DNA from: B18-G4 sp003648575
Lineage (GTDB): Bacteria; Bacteroidota; Bacteroidia; Bacteroidales; B18-G4
Reading direction: 5' to 3'
DNA: 5,461 nucleotides
NCBI GenBank assembly: GCA_029942245.1
Contig: JAOZTN010000141.1
Location: 1-5,461, forward strand
The position numbers were made by a program, and so were the translations under genes. The notes beneath the pieces are model-generated. The model was not told the DNA's origin. It was given only the letters and a program-made list of their open reading frames with translations, and did no database searches. Shown here piece after piece: positions 1 through 5,461 of this stretch; position 1 is the first letter of the stretch, and the number at the start of each line of letters is the position of its first letter.

Positions 1-1632
1 CAGGAAGGGATTGATGCCGCAAGTGAAGGTGATACGGTCCTGGTTCAGCCGGGCATTTATCTTGAACACCTGGCCATTTTGAATAAAAACATTACCCTGG
101 CATCGCTATTCCTGACAACTGCCGACACCAGTTACATTTCAACCACTATAATAGATGGTGATACCTCCGGCAGGGTCATCTATGCAGATGGCCTGACATC
201 AGAAACTGTCATAGCCGGCTTAACCTTGCGAAACGGAAAAACATCCGATGAACCCGGTGGGGGTTTGCACATTGCCGGGTCTTCCCCAACAATCTCCTAT
301 ATGGTAATCAGAAACAATACAGCAATGATGGGAGGGGGTATCTTTTGCGACGGGGCCACGTTGAATGTATTTAACACACTTCTGATGGAAAATGTCGGAA
401 TTAATAGGGCTGGTGGAATCATGACCATCAACTCTGATATCACCCTGGAAAATTGCGCCATTTTTGATAATCATGCTCCAAATGGTGCAGGTATGAACTG
501 CCTATATAATAATGACGAAGGGAATTTTTATATAGTCAATATTCAATCATGTGATTACAGTGACAATGTTGCTAGCGGTTCAGCATCAGGATTATTTATT
601 GGAAAACTATCCGGAAATGCAATTGTTGATGTAGTCCTGGATGAATGCACCTTCACTGATAATATCACTAATGGAAACGGAGCCCTTCAGATCAGGGGAG
701 AGGAGGTAGATTTTCGCATGCTGAACTGCAGGATCACCGGAAATACATCCAACACATTTACAGCCGGAGCCGGCTTTTTAGGGGGATGTACTGGGGAGAT
801 GGCCAACTGCCTGATAGCAAACAATATAGCTGCAACAGGTGGTGGTTACTGGAATTCAGGGGGAGTAGCCCTCTGGGCGGATGTAGAAGTGATTTTTGAT
901 AATTGCACTTTCGCCAATAATTTTGCACCCTATGGTGGCGGATTAACAGTGGCGGGATCGGGGGCTTATTTTGTAAACAGCATATTCTGGGGAAACAGCA
1001 ATCAGCAGATTGCCGTGGTTGATATTGAAGAAAACGGTGGCGGTCTGTTCATCGATTATTGCGATATGCAGTACGGTTTTGATTCCATCAGGGTAGATCC
1101 ATATTCCACCCTGGCATGGGGTGATCATAATATTACGGGAGACCCAATGTTTGTTGATAGTGGAGAAGAGCCATATGAGCTGTCTTCCTCATCACCCTGT
1201 ATCGACACCGGAACCCCGGATACCACAGGCATGAACCTGCTTCCTTTTGATATCCTGGGTAACATTCGGGTATGGGATGGCGGTAGTGGCAATTCTATTA
1301 TTGATATGGGGGCTTACGAATATGGGGCGCCGGTATGGGTTGGGATCGATGATCCGGAACCAATCCCTAAAGTAGCAAGCATGAAAATGAAAGTATATCC
1401 AAATCCCTGCCGGGAATATGTTATCCTAAGCTTTGATGTTGATGAGTCGCAACGAATAGCGGCAAATGTATTCTCAATCAGAGGCGAAAGGGTGATGCAG
1501 GTGATGGATGAAACAGTCACTTCAGGCTCATTTGAAGCAAGTATCCCCCTGATTGATCTAAGCCCGGGAATATATTTTATCAGGGTGAGTACACCGGATA
1601 AGACCGGTATTCAAAAATTGATTGTTTTGTAG
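1..1632 (+). CDS. Secreted right-handed beta-helix protein with T9SS C-terminal sorting domain (5'-truncated)
   Basis: The frame is open from base 1, so the gene starts upstream; the internal TTG at 79 is not a credible start because residues before it already fit a beta-helix entry (GDTVLVQPGIY, the usual first strand of this fold). About 543 codons are visible. Codons ~10-370 are imperfect beta-helix rungs with recurring Gly-Gly-Gly turns and 'NC' steps (LENCAIF, LNCRITGN, MANCLIANN, FDNCTFANN), as in right-handed beta-helix surface proteins and polysaccharide-binding or -cleaving relatives. Codons ~380-440 form the common closing segment (DPMFVD, SPCIDTGTPD, DMGAYEY). From codon ~465 a T9SS type A sorting domain begins with VYPNPC, runs through the LSPGIYFIRV strand, and ends KLIVL. 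The protein is therefore expected to cross the outer membrane by the Por system and be anchored or released. No catalytic residues can be assigned, so adhesin versus carbohydrate-active role is open. It is convergent with, and functionally unrelated to, the next operon. Confidence 0.93.
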   Translation, partial: QEGIDAASEGDTVLVQPGIYLEHLAILNKNITLASLFLTTADTSYISTTIIDGDTSGRVIYADGLTSETVIAGLTLRNGKTSDEPGGGLHIAGSSPTISYMVIRNNTAMMGGGIFCDGATLNVFNTLLMENVGINRAGGIMTINSDITLENCAIFDNHAPNGAGMNCLYNNDEGNFYIVNIQSCDYSDNVASGSASGLFIGKLSGNAIVDVVLDECTFTDNITNGNGALQIRGEEVDFRMLNCRITGNTSNTFTAGAGFLGGCTGEMANCLIANNIAATGGGYWNSGGVALWADVEVIFDNCTFANNFAPYGGGLTVAGSGAYFVNSIFWGNSNQQIAVVDIEENGGGLFIDYCDMQYGFDSIRVDPYSTLAWGDHNITGDPMFVDSGEEPYELSSSSPCIDTGTPDTTGMNLLPFDILGNIRVWDGGSGNSIIDMGAYEYGAPVWVGIDDPEPIPKVASMKMKVYPNPCREYVILSFDVDESQRIAANVFSIRGERVMQVMDETVTSGSFEASIPLIDLSPGIYFIRVSTPDKTGIQKLIVL

Positions 1633-1668
1633 TCAATATACCTGAAAGAGGAGAATATGGCATTCAAC

Positions 1669-1700
1669 AAAAAAAGGCTCTCGAATTTCGAGAGCCTTTT
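1669..1700. terminator. Bidirectional intrinsic terminator between convergent genes
   Basis: An 8-bp perfect stem, GGCTCTCG (1676-1683) with CGAGAGCC (1689-1696), closes a 5-base AATTT loop. It is flanked by a run of seven A on the left (1669-1675) and four T on the right (1697-1700). Read on the + strand it ends the beta-helix gene 37 bases after its stop. Read on the - strand, where the tract becomes seven U, it ends the oxidoreductase operon about 20 bases after the subunit I stop. The longer U tract makes the minus-strand terminator the stronger one. Confidence 0.88.
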
Positions 1701-1719
1701 CATTCCAAAAACAAAATGT

Positions 1720-3351
1720 TTACTCAGCTTCTGCTGGCAAAAGGTCTTTGGTTTTATTTGGTGATGGCCTGAAGATGCCTATCAAACCATTGATTCCTAT
1801 ACTCATGATGATATTATACAGGAATGCGAGGAATGAGATCAGCAACAAGCCGCCGCATATTCCGGCAAGGATCATGTAAAGGTTAAATTCACCTTCATAA
1901 TAAATAGTTCTGCGCAGCATACCGTTCAGTCCGGCCATGCCCATGAAAGCGCCCATTCCGATACCACCGATCAGGTGTGCCCAGAAGTGGAAATTAGCCA
2001 GTTTTTGACTATACAGTTTCGCTCCATTGGTTATAATTGGGAAAAGCAGGTAAACGGCTGCATACAATGTCATGGTTAAACCAACGAGTATGGCAACATG
2101 AACATGCGGCCCCATGATCCACTGTGTGTTGTGCAGTATCCTGTTCAGCCCAATATCGGCCTGCATAATACCTGCCGGTACGGCCAGACCGAAGCCAAGC
2201 AAACCACCAAGTAAAAACTTCAGCTCATTGGTCATCTTCAGGGGCCTGGCAAGCCAGAGTGTGGCCAGGGTTACAAAGAAAGCAAGGCCCTGGGTAATCA
2301 GCTCAAAGGCCGTAACCAGTTCGCCGGAAACAATCTTAAGCCATCCCGGCTGAGCCTGGTCGGAGAGGAGGTGATGTGACCATACAGTCCATGATACGAT
2401 GAGCTCAACCAGCAGGGCTGCCCGTGCAATATTTTGCATGAAGATCTTCCTGCCGGTGATCATCATGGCCAGGAGATACCAGGTTCCGGCAACAAAGATC
2501 AGCACAAGGCCGTCAGCGATGAGGTCAAGCCCCCACCAGAACCAGTTTTTATACAATAAGGCATCAACGGCTGTTGTGCTCAGATCGAAGCCCATAATAG
2601 CGGCTACCATGTATACAAGGATCAGCACACCGGTAAACAAAATGATACCGGCATTTAAAGCAGTATCCACGGTACCTCTGGCGATAGCAGCAACGGGAAG
2701 AGCAACGAGATGTTCCTTGCGTTTTGATTTCTTACGGAAGATATTTCGTAAGCCACTATAGCCGATAGCATCAGCTAATAATGCCCCTGATGGCTGCTTA
2801 TCCCATCCGGCAGGAGTATAGGCGATGGTCTTAAAAATGTTGATCACAAAGAATACAGCCCCCAGCATCACCAGGGCAAGACCCAGGATAAAGATGGCAC
2901 CACTCAACGGATTGAACTGAGTGAAATCGGCAGGCAGTGGCCAGTAAAGTGTATATAATGGTGCATAGTGGGTAAGGAAACCGGCAAACCAGAAAATAAA
3001 GGTCCCGATGGTAACCAGCCAAAAAGTTGCATTGGCAAGTTTGATGCTCCAAAGGGGTTTTTTCATGAGGAAGGGAACCACAAACAGAAATGCACCAAAC
3101 ACAAGCGAGTATGTCGATCCAAAGATGCCTACCAGGGGATGGGCTGTCAGCATGGCAAAATAATGCTCAGCATCGAACAAAGGAATAGGCTCAACCTGGT
3201 ATATCCGCATGATCATCCCTTCAATAGCAGCCAGGCCATAATAAAGCAGCCCAACAACAACAAAGCGCAAAGTGATCCTCTGCATAGGTGTCAGCTTGCG
3301 AGGGTTGAATATCGCCTGCTCACCATTCATTAATGTATTTATATAGCTCAT
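1720..3351 (-). CDS. Heme-copper oxidoreductase subunit I, gNOR-like (putative nitric oxide reductase catalytic subunit)
   Basis: This 543-residue integral membrane protein has about 12 hydrophobic helices (near 27-49, 64-95, 104-126, 149-171, 231-253, 270-297, 307-329, 345-367, 377-399, 411-440, 451-475, 492-519), the canonical subunit I topology. Ligands fall in the expected helices: His71 in helix II (low-spin heme), His326-His327 in helix VII (active-site metal), and His416/His418 in helix X (proximal high-spin heme and low-spin heme). The helix VI metal ligand, His in oxidases and cNOR, is Asp276 (WWGLDLIAD), 50 residues before His326, the same spacing as bovine His240 to His290. Asp280 sits where oxidases carry the cross-linked Tyr and cNOR a Glu. 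No Tyr is seen near the site in helix VI or VII, so O2 reduction is unlikely. An Asp-ligated site is, to my knowledge, characteristic of the gNOR branch; NO reduction to N2O is inferred. The 59-residue IV-V loop is basic (FRKKSKRKEH). The ATG at 3351 is the only in-frame start before an upstream stop; an AGGAG lies 24 bases upstream, too far for a normal ribosome site. It is the second gene of the operon, 29 bases after subunit II. Automatic pipelines would probably call it cytochrome c oxidase subunit I. Confidence 0.88.
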   Translation of the reverse strand: MSYINTLMNGEQAIFNPRKLTPMQRITLRFVVVGLLYYGLAAIEGMIMRIYQVEPIPLFDAEHYFAMLTAHPLVGIFGSTYSLVFGAFLFVVPFLMKKPLWSIKLANATFWLVTIGTFIFWFAGFLTHYAPLYTLYWPLPADFTQFNPLSGAIFILGLALVMLGAVFFVINIFKTIAYTPAGWDKQPSGALLADAIGYSGLRNIFRKKSKRKEHLVALPVAAIARGTVDTALNAGIILFTGVLILVYMVAAIMGFDLSTTAVDALLYKNWFWWGLDLIADGLVLIFVAGTWYLLAMMITGRKIFMQNIARAALLVELIVSWTVWSHHLLSDQAQPGWLKIVSGELVTAFELITQGLAFFVTLATLWLARPLKMTNELKFLLGGLLGFGLAVPAGIMQADIGLNRILHNTQWIMGPHVHVAILVGLTMTLYAAVYLLFPIITNGAKLYSQKLANFHFWAHLIGGIGMGAFMGMAGLNGMLRRTIYYEGEFNLYMILAGICGGLLLISFLAFLYNIIMSIGINGLIGIFRPSPNKTKDLLPAEAE

Positions 3352-3380
3352 AATAGTAAGTTTAAATTTTGATTACTCCT

Positions 3381-3935
3381 TTATTCACATCCGGTCACAT
3401 GTACAACATCTTTTATTATCATCTGATGCCCTGCAGGGCCAGAATATTCAGTGGAACGGATCGTATAAATACCATTCCCTTTGAACTCCCAGAGGATGTC
3501 ATTTACATGGCCGGGTACCACCTGCATCTGGAACAGCATGGAGTGGTCTTGCCTGAAAAGCCCAAAGCCATAGGTGAGGTCGTTGGAGGTGACATTGAAC
3601 ATAACCTTTTGCCCGCACTGGATCAGCATTTCTTCTTCAGGAAGAATGAAAGTATGGTCTTCCATTACGATATCGAATACCTGGTCGGCTTCAATATTTT
3701 TCCTGTCAAGATCCATGGATACCCATGGAATGGTGTTGAAGGTCACAATATGAAGAGAGACCCCCAGCACTACCAGGAAACTAACAAATGAATAAAAAAG
3801 TGTTTTGCTGACTTTGTTTCCCTTGCCGGGACGGGTGATGGCATACCCAAACCAGGCCACCACCAAAATGATCGCAACAGCATAGCAAGTGTATGCGACC
3901 GTTTGTCCAAAAAGGACCATTGAAGAATCAACCAT
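3381..3935 (-). CDS. COX2-like cupredoxin subunit II lacking CuA ligands
   Basis: This 184-residue protein has two N-terminal membrane helices (about 8-31 and 44-67) followed by a periplasmic cupredoxin domain (about 80-180), the layout of heme-copper oxidase subunit II. The conserved scaffold is recognisable: DLTYGFGL (119-126), VVPGHV (139-144), a GIYTIR strand (155-160) and STEYSGPAGHQM (161-172). Compared with CuA proteins such as Thermus ba3 subunit II, the His of the D-V-x-H-G-F strand is Tyr122 and both bridging Cys are Ser161 and Ser165. His170 and Met172 remain, though shifted by one residue. The dinuclear CuA centre should therefore be absent, as in quinol oxidases of the bo3 type, and the subunit is probably structural with electrons entering subunit I from quinol (inference). 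The two remaining Cys, 107 and 183, are not at CuA positions. The ATG at 3935 follows an AT-rich leader without Shine-Dalgarno, which is usual in Bacteroidota. It is the first clear gene of the operon with subunit I. Confidence 0.87.
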   Translation of the reverse strand: MVDSSMVLFGQTVAYTCYAVAIILVVAWFGYAITRPGKGNKVSKTLFYSFVSFLVVLGVSLHIVTFNTIPWVSMDLDRKNIEADQVFDIVMEDHTFILPEEEMLIQCGQKVMFNVTSNDLTYGFGLFRQDHSMLFQMQVVPGHVNDILWEFKGNGIYTIRSTEYSGPAGHQMIIKDVVHVTGCE

Positions 3936-3970
3936 GAGAATTTAATTTGGTTTATAAATAAAATACAATC

Positions 3971-4003
3971 CAAAAATAGTAATTAATATCAAAAAAAATC
4001 AAA
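3971..4003 (-). promoter_or_regulatory. Bacteroidetes-type promoter for the subunit II-subunit I operon
   Basis: Read on the minus strand, TATTTTTG (3978 to 3971) matches the Bacteroidetes -7 element TAnnTTTG exactly. A TTTTG-type -33 element lies at 4003-4000 with a 21-base spacer. Transcription would start near 3964, giving a leader of roughly 30 bases before the subunit II ATG at 3935. The surrounding 3940-4015 stretch is very A/T-rich, so some chance matching is possible. Confidence 0.6.
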
Positions 4004-4097
4004 ATTTTATAACACTATCTTTTCCAAGCTCTTGTAAGCTAGTATTAAGCAGTGTTTTCATGAGCTGATCCCTTGTAATAGTCCAGGTGTCGTGCAT
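3999..4097 (-). CDS. Possible small ORF, 32 codons, no recognised family
   Basis: An ATG at 4097 opens a 32-codon frame beginning MHDTWTITRDQLMKTLL and ending in TGA at 3999-4001. The frame stays open upstream to 4202 without another ATG; a GTG at 4139 would give 46 codons. The peptide is polar with an amphipathic Leu-rich stretch and no signal peptide or membrane segment. Codon content is more gene-like than the flanking A/T-rich DNA, and a promoter-like TACTTTTG lies about 40 bases upstream of the ATG. There is no good ribosome-binding site and I recognise no family. It may be a leader peptide or small protein, a decayed gene end, or chance. Confidence 0.2.
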   Translation of the reverse strand: MHDTWTITRDQLMKTLLNTSLQELGKDSVIKF

Positions 4098-4138
4098 GGC
4101 ACATGGTTTCCCATTAACATAATGTTGATTTGGAAACA

Positions 4139-4146
4139 CAAAAGTA
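4139..4146 (-). promoter_or_regulatory. Candidate second minus-strand -7 element
   Basis: Read on the minus strand, 4146 to 4139 is TACTTTTG, an exact TAnnTTTG match. No clear -33 TTG is present at the expected distance; that position is next to the palindrome at 4148-4164. If used, transcription would start near 4132, upstream of the possible small ORF, and continue into the oxidoreductase operon. Confidence 0.3.
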
Positions 4147-4147
4147 A

Positions 4148-4164
4148 TAGAAATTAGATTTCTA
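4148..4164. promoter_or_regulatory. Perfect 17-base palindrome, candidate operator
   Basis: TAGAAATTAGATTTCTA has 7-base perfect inverted arms around a central TAG. Its centre lies roughly 49 bases upstream of the predicted start of the 4225 gene, an activator-like position. It also sits next to the candidate minus-strand -7 element at 4139-4146, a repressor-like position. It does not match the FNR/DNR-type TTGAT-N4-ATCAA pattern, so the binding protein is unknown. Confidence 0.4.
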
Positions 4165-4190
4165 AAAGAATGATGGTCATGATATTCAAT

Positions 4191-4198
4191 TATCTTTG
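4191..4198 (+). promoter_or_regulatory. Bacteroidetes-type -7 element for the DUF438/PAS gene
   Basis: TATCTTTG matches TAnnTTTG exactly. The start point would be about 4204, leaving a leader of about 20 bases before the ATG at 4225. A -33 TTG is not clear near 4168-4175, which suggests a weak or activator-dependent promoter. The position supports the ATG at 4225 as the start codon. Confidence 0.55.
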
Positions 4199-4224
4199 CC
4201 GCTTAATATTATTTAAAGTCTCAT

Positions 4225-5424
4225 ATGTCCGGGTTCAATAAAGGAAGCGTAAAATTACCACCAGGTATGATTGAGTTCAGTCATGCAATCATCAATGGTG
4301 ATGAGCCCCTTAAGGCTGTCAAAGAAAACAAGCAGCTTATTGATAATATCAGTCCGGAAGAAGTCATCATCCTTATAGATGAATTGGCAGGTTTGGATTT
4401 GCCGATTGAAAAATTAAAAACAGGGATCAATAAACTTCTTAACCTGTTTTATACTTCACTGAAAAATTATCCGGCGGTAGAATTACAAAAAGACAGCTTC
4501 CCTGATTTTCTTGTGCGCAATAACCGGGAAATGGATGAGAGGCTGAAAACTCTCAGGCCCCTAATCAGGGATTTAAACAAGAATAAGAATGATCAGGATA
4601 TTAAAGCTCACCTGCTTAAAGGTTTTACCGGCCTGGTGGTATTCGAAAGCCATTATACGATAAAAGAAAACGTGCTCTTTCCTGTCCTGGAGAAGTTCTG
4701 GAAAGAATACCGTTGCCTGCCAATAATGTGGTCTTTTCATGATGATATACGTAGGGATCTGAAGCAGATCAGATTAGTTCTTGAAAAACCTGAACTGGAC
4801 CTGCCCAGGTTCAATAAACTGGCCGGCGATTTGTTTTTCATGATGTATGCCATCAAGTTCCGTGAAGAGAAGATTCTTTTTCCGGTCATGATGAACAGCA
4901 TTCCGAAAAGAGAGATAAAAAACATGCTGTATAACAGCAGGGAATTGCTGTATCCTTATGTACGGCCTGAGTTTGAAGACCTGGCACCTGAAAACCCTTC
5001 CGACAGACCTAAAAACGAAATCAACCTGGGTACGGGCTTTCTCACTGCGAAGCAGATACAATTGCTGTTCAATCATCTGCCGGTCGACATTACTTATGTT
5101 GATGAGACCAATAAGGTCAAATATTTCTCAACGCCTGAACATCGGATATTTCCCCGAACAAACAGTATCATTGGCCGCGATGTCGCCAATTGTCATCCCC
5201 CGGAAAGTGTCCACATTGTTGAAGATATCATTGAAGAATTCAGGTCGGGACGGCAGGATCATGCCAGTTTCTGGATCAACAGGGGCGAGCTTTGCGTACT
5301 GATCAAGTATTTTGCAATTAGAAACAAATCAGGGAAATACTGCGGTGTTGTTGAAGTATCGCAGGAAATCAGTGATATCAGGAAGATTGAAGGGGAAAAG
5401 CGCCTGCTGGATTGGAATAAATAA
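4225..5424 (+). CDS. DUF438 / hemerythrin-like / PAS domain protein
   Basis: This soluble 399-residue protein has three parts. Residues ~12-80 match the DUF438 N-terminal helical domain (INGDEPLKAVKENKQLI, ISPEEVIILIDEL). Residues ~90-225 are a hemerythrin-like bundle with HYTIKENVLFPVLEKF (143-158), MWSFHDDIR (168-176) and REEKILFP (213-220). Residues ~271-390 are a PAS domain of the type that closes DUF438 proteins, with IIGRDVANCHPPESV (315-329), FWINRGE (349-355), GVVEVSQEISDIRKIEG (374-390) and a final LLDW. Candidate di-iron ligands are His143, Glu148, His172 and Glu214/Glu215. The first His expected near 92-93 appears to be Phe92 and no His is found in the last helix, so the metal site may be incomplete. 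No kinase, DNA-binding or GGDEF output domain is present. The family is annotated as PAS/hemerythrin proteins and resembles in part the Ric/YtfE iron-repair proteins of nitrosative stress. Divergence from the gNOR-like operon suggests an NO, O2 or redox sensing or protective role (inference). ATG 4225 is favoured by the promoter at 4191-4198; Met15 is the only nearby alternative. No terminator is visible in the 37 bases after the stop. Confidence 0.88.
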   Translation: MSGFNKGSVKLPPGMIEFSHAIINGDEPLKAVKENKQLIDNISPEEVIILIDELAGLDLPIEKLKTGINKLLNLFYTSLKNYPAVELQKDSFPDFLVRNNREMDERLKTLRPLIRDLNKNKNDQDIKAHLLKGFTGLVVFESHYTIKENVLFPVLEKFWKEYRCLPIMWSFHDDIRRDLKQIRLVLEKPELDLPRFNKLAGDLFFMMYAIKFREEKILFPVMMNSIPKREIKNMLYNSRELLYPYVRPEFEDLAPENPSDRPKNEINLGTGFLTAKQIQLLFNHLPVDITYVDETNKVKYFSTPEHRIFPRTNSIIGRDVANCHPPESVHIVEDIIEEFRSGRQDHASFWINRGELCVLIKYFAIRNKSGKYCGVVEVSQEISDIRKIEGEKRLLDWNK

Positions 5425-5461
5425 GCCTGAGAAGCTGCGGTCTGCTGCGAATTGCTGAATA

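Noticed and set aside
79..81. TTG at 79 as the start of the beta-helix protein.
   Set aside because: The frame is open to base 1 and the residues before the TTG already match the start of the beta-helix fold, and no secretion signal follows the TTG, so the gene begins upstream of the window.
1657..1764. Small + strand ORF (35 codons) after a GAAAGAGGAG purine run, directly downstream of the beta-helix gene.
   Set aside because: It reads straight through both arms of the terminator hairpin and into the antisense end of subunit I, so the ribosome-site look is most likely coincidental.
2114..3333. Several + strand open frames opposite subunit I (for example 2399-2761 and 2968-3333).
   Set aside because: They lie wholly inside a well-supported membrane protein gene on the other strand, give basic low-complexity proteins without domain features, and have no promoter or start context.
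1720..3351. Reading subunit I as a cbb3-type or aa3-type cytochrome c oxidase.
   Set aside because: The helix VI metal ligand is Asp instead of His, no active-site Tyr is present in helix VI or VII, the partner subunit lacks CuA, and no cytochrome c subunit with a CxxCH motif is encoded in the window.
3369..3791. A 140-codon + strand frame opposite subunit II.
   Set aside because: It is the antisense shadow of the cupredoxin subunit, whose fold and motifs are clear on the minus strand.
4092..4102. Short inverted repeat GTGC-ATG-GCAC in the divergent region.
   Set aside because: Its arms are only four bases and it lies within the possible small ORF; too weak to call an operator or hairpin.
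5425..5461. Search for a terminator or next gene after the DUF438/PAS gene.
   Set aside because: The 37 bases show no inverted repeat with a T tract and no start signal; the sequence ends too soon to judge.

Overview
The window looks like chromosomal DNA from a Bacteroidota (Bacteroidetes) bacterium. Two independent signs support this. The first protein ends in a type IX secretion (T9SS) sorting domain. The intergenic region carries perfect matches to the Bacteroidetes -7 promoter element TAnnTTTG, and the start codons mostly lack a Shine-Dalgarno sequence at normal spacing. The organism probably has an anaerobic or micro-oxic respiratory lifestyle. Genus cannot be told from the sequence.

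Layout. Bases 1-1632 (+) are the 3' part of a gene for a secreted right-handed beta-helix surface protein with a C-terminal T9SS signal; its 5' end lies outside the window. A compact hairpin at about 1669-1700 separates it from a convergent two-gene minus-strand operon. The operon is read from about 3970 down to 1720 and encodes a heme-copper oxidoreductase: first subunit II (3381-3935), then subunit I (1720-3351). A 289-base divergent control region (3936-4224) holds promoter-like elements for both directions, a perfect 17-base palindrome and one possible tiny ORF. It is followed by a + strand gene (4225-5424) for a DUF438 / hemerythrin-like / PAS protein. The last 37 bases hold nothing recognisable.

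Main result. Subunit I has the full 12-helix heme-copper plan and keeps the heme ligands and the His-His pair of the active-site metal. The third active-site metal ligand, normally His in helix VI, is Asp276, and no active-site Tyr is present in helix VI or VII. This argues against an O2-reducing oxidase. It fits the poorly characterised NO-reductase-like branch that has been called gNOR. Subunit II keeps the COX2 cupredoxin fold but has lost the CuA centre (His to Tyr, both Cys to Ser), so electrons probably come from quinol rather than cytochrome c.

How the genes may work together. The divergent DUF438/hemerythrin/PAS protein belongs to a sensor or di-iron type often linked to oxygen, redox or NO chemistry. 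A plausible model is an NO-handling module: a membrane NO reductase plus a soluble sensor or iron-protein partner, transcribed from a shared control region. The active-site substitutions are read directly from the sequence; the NO function and the partnership are inference.
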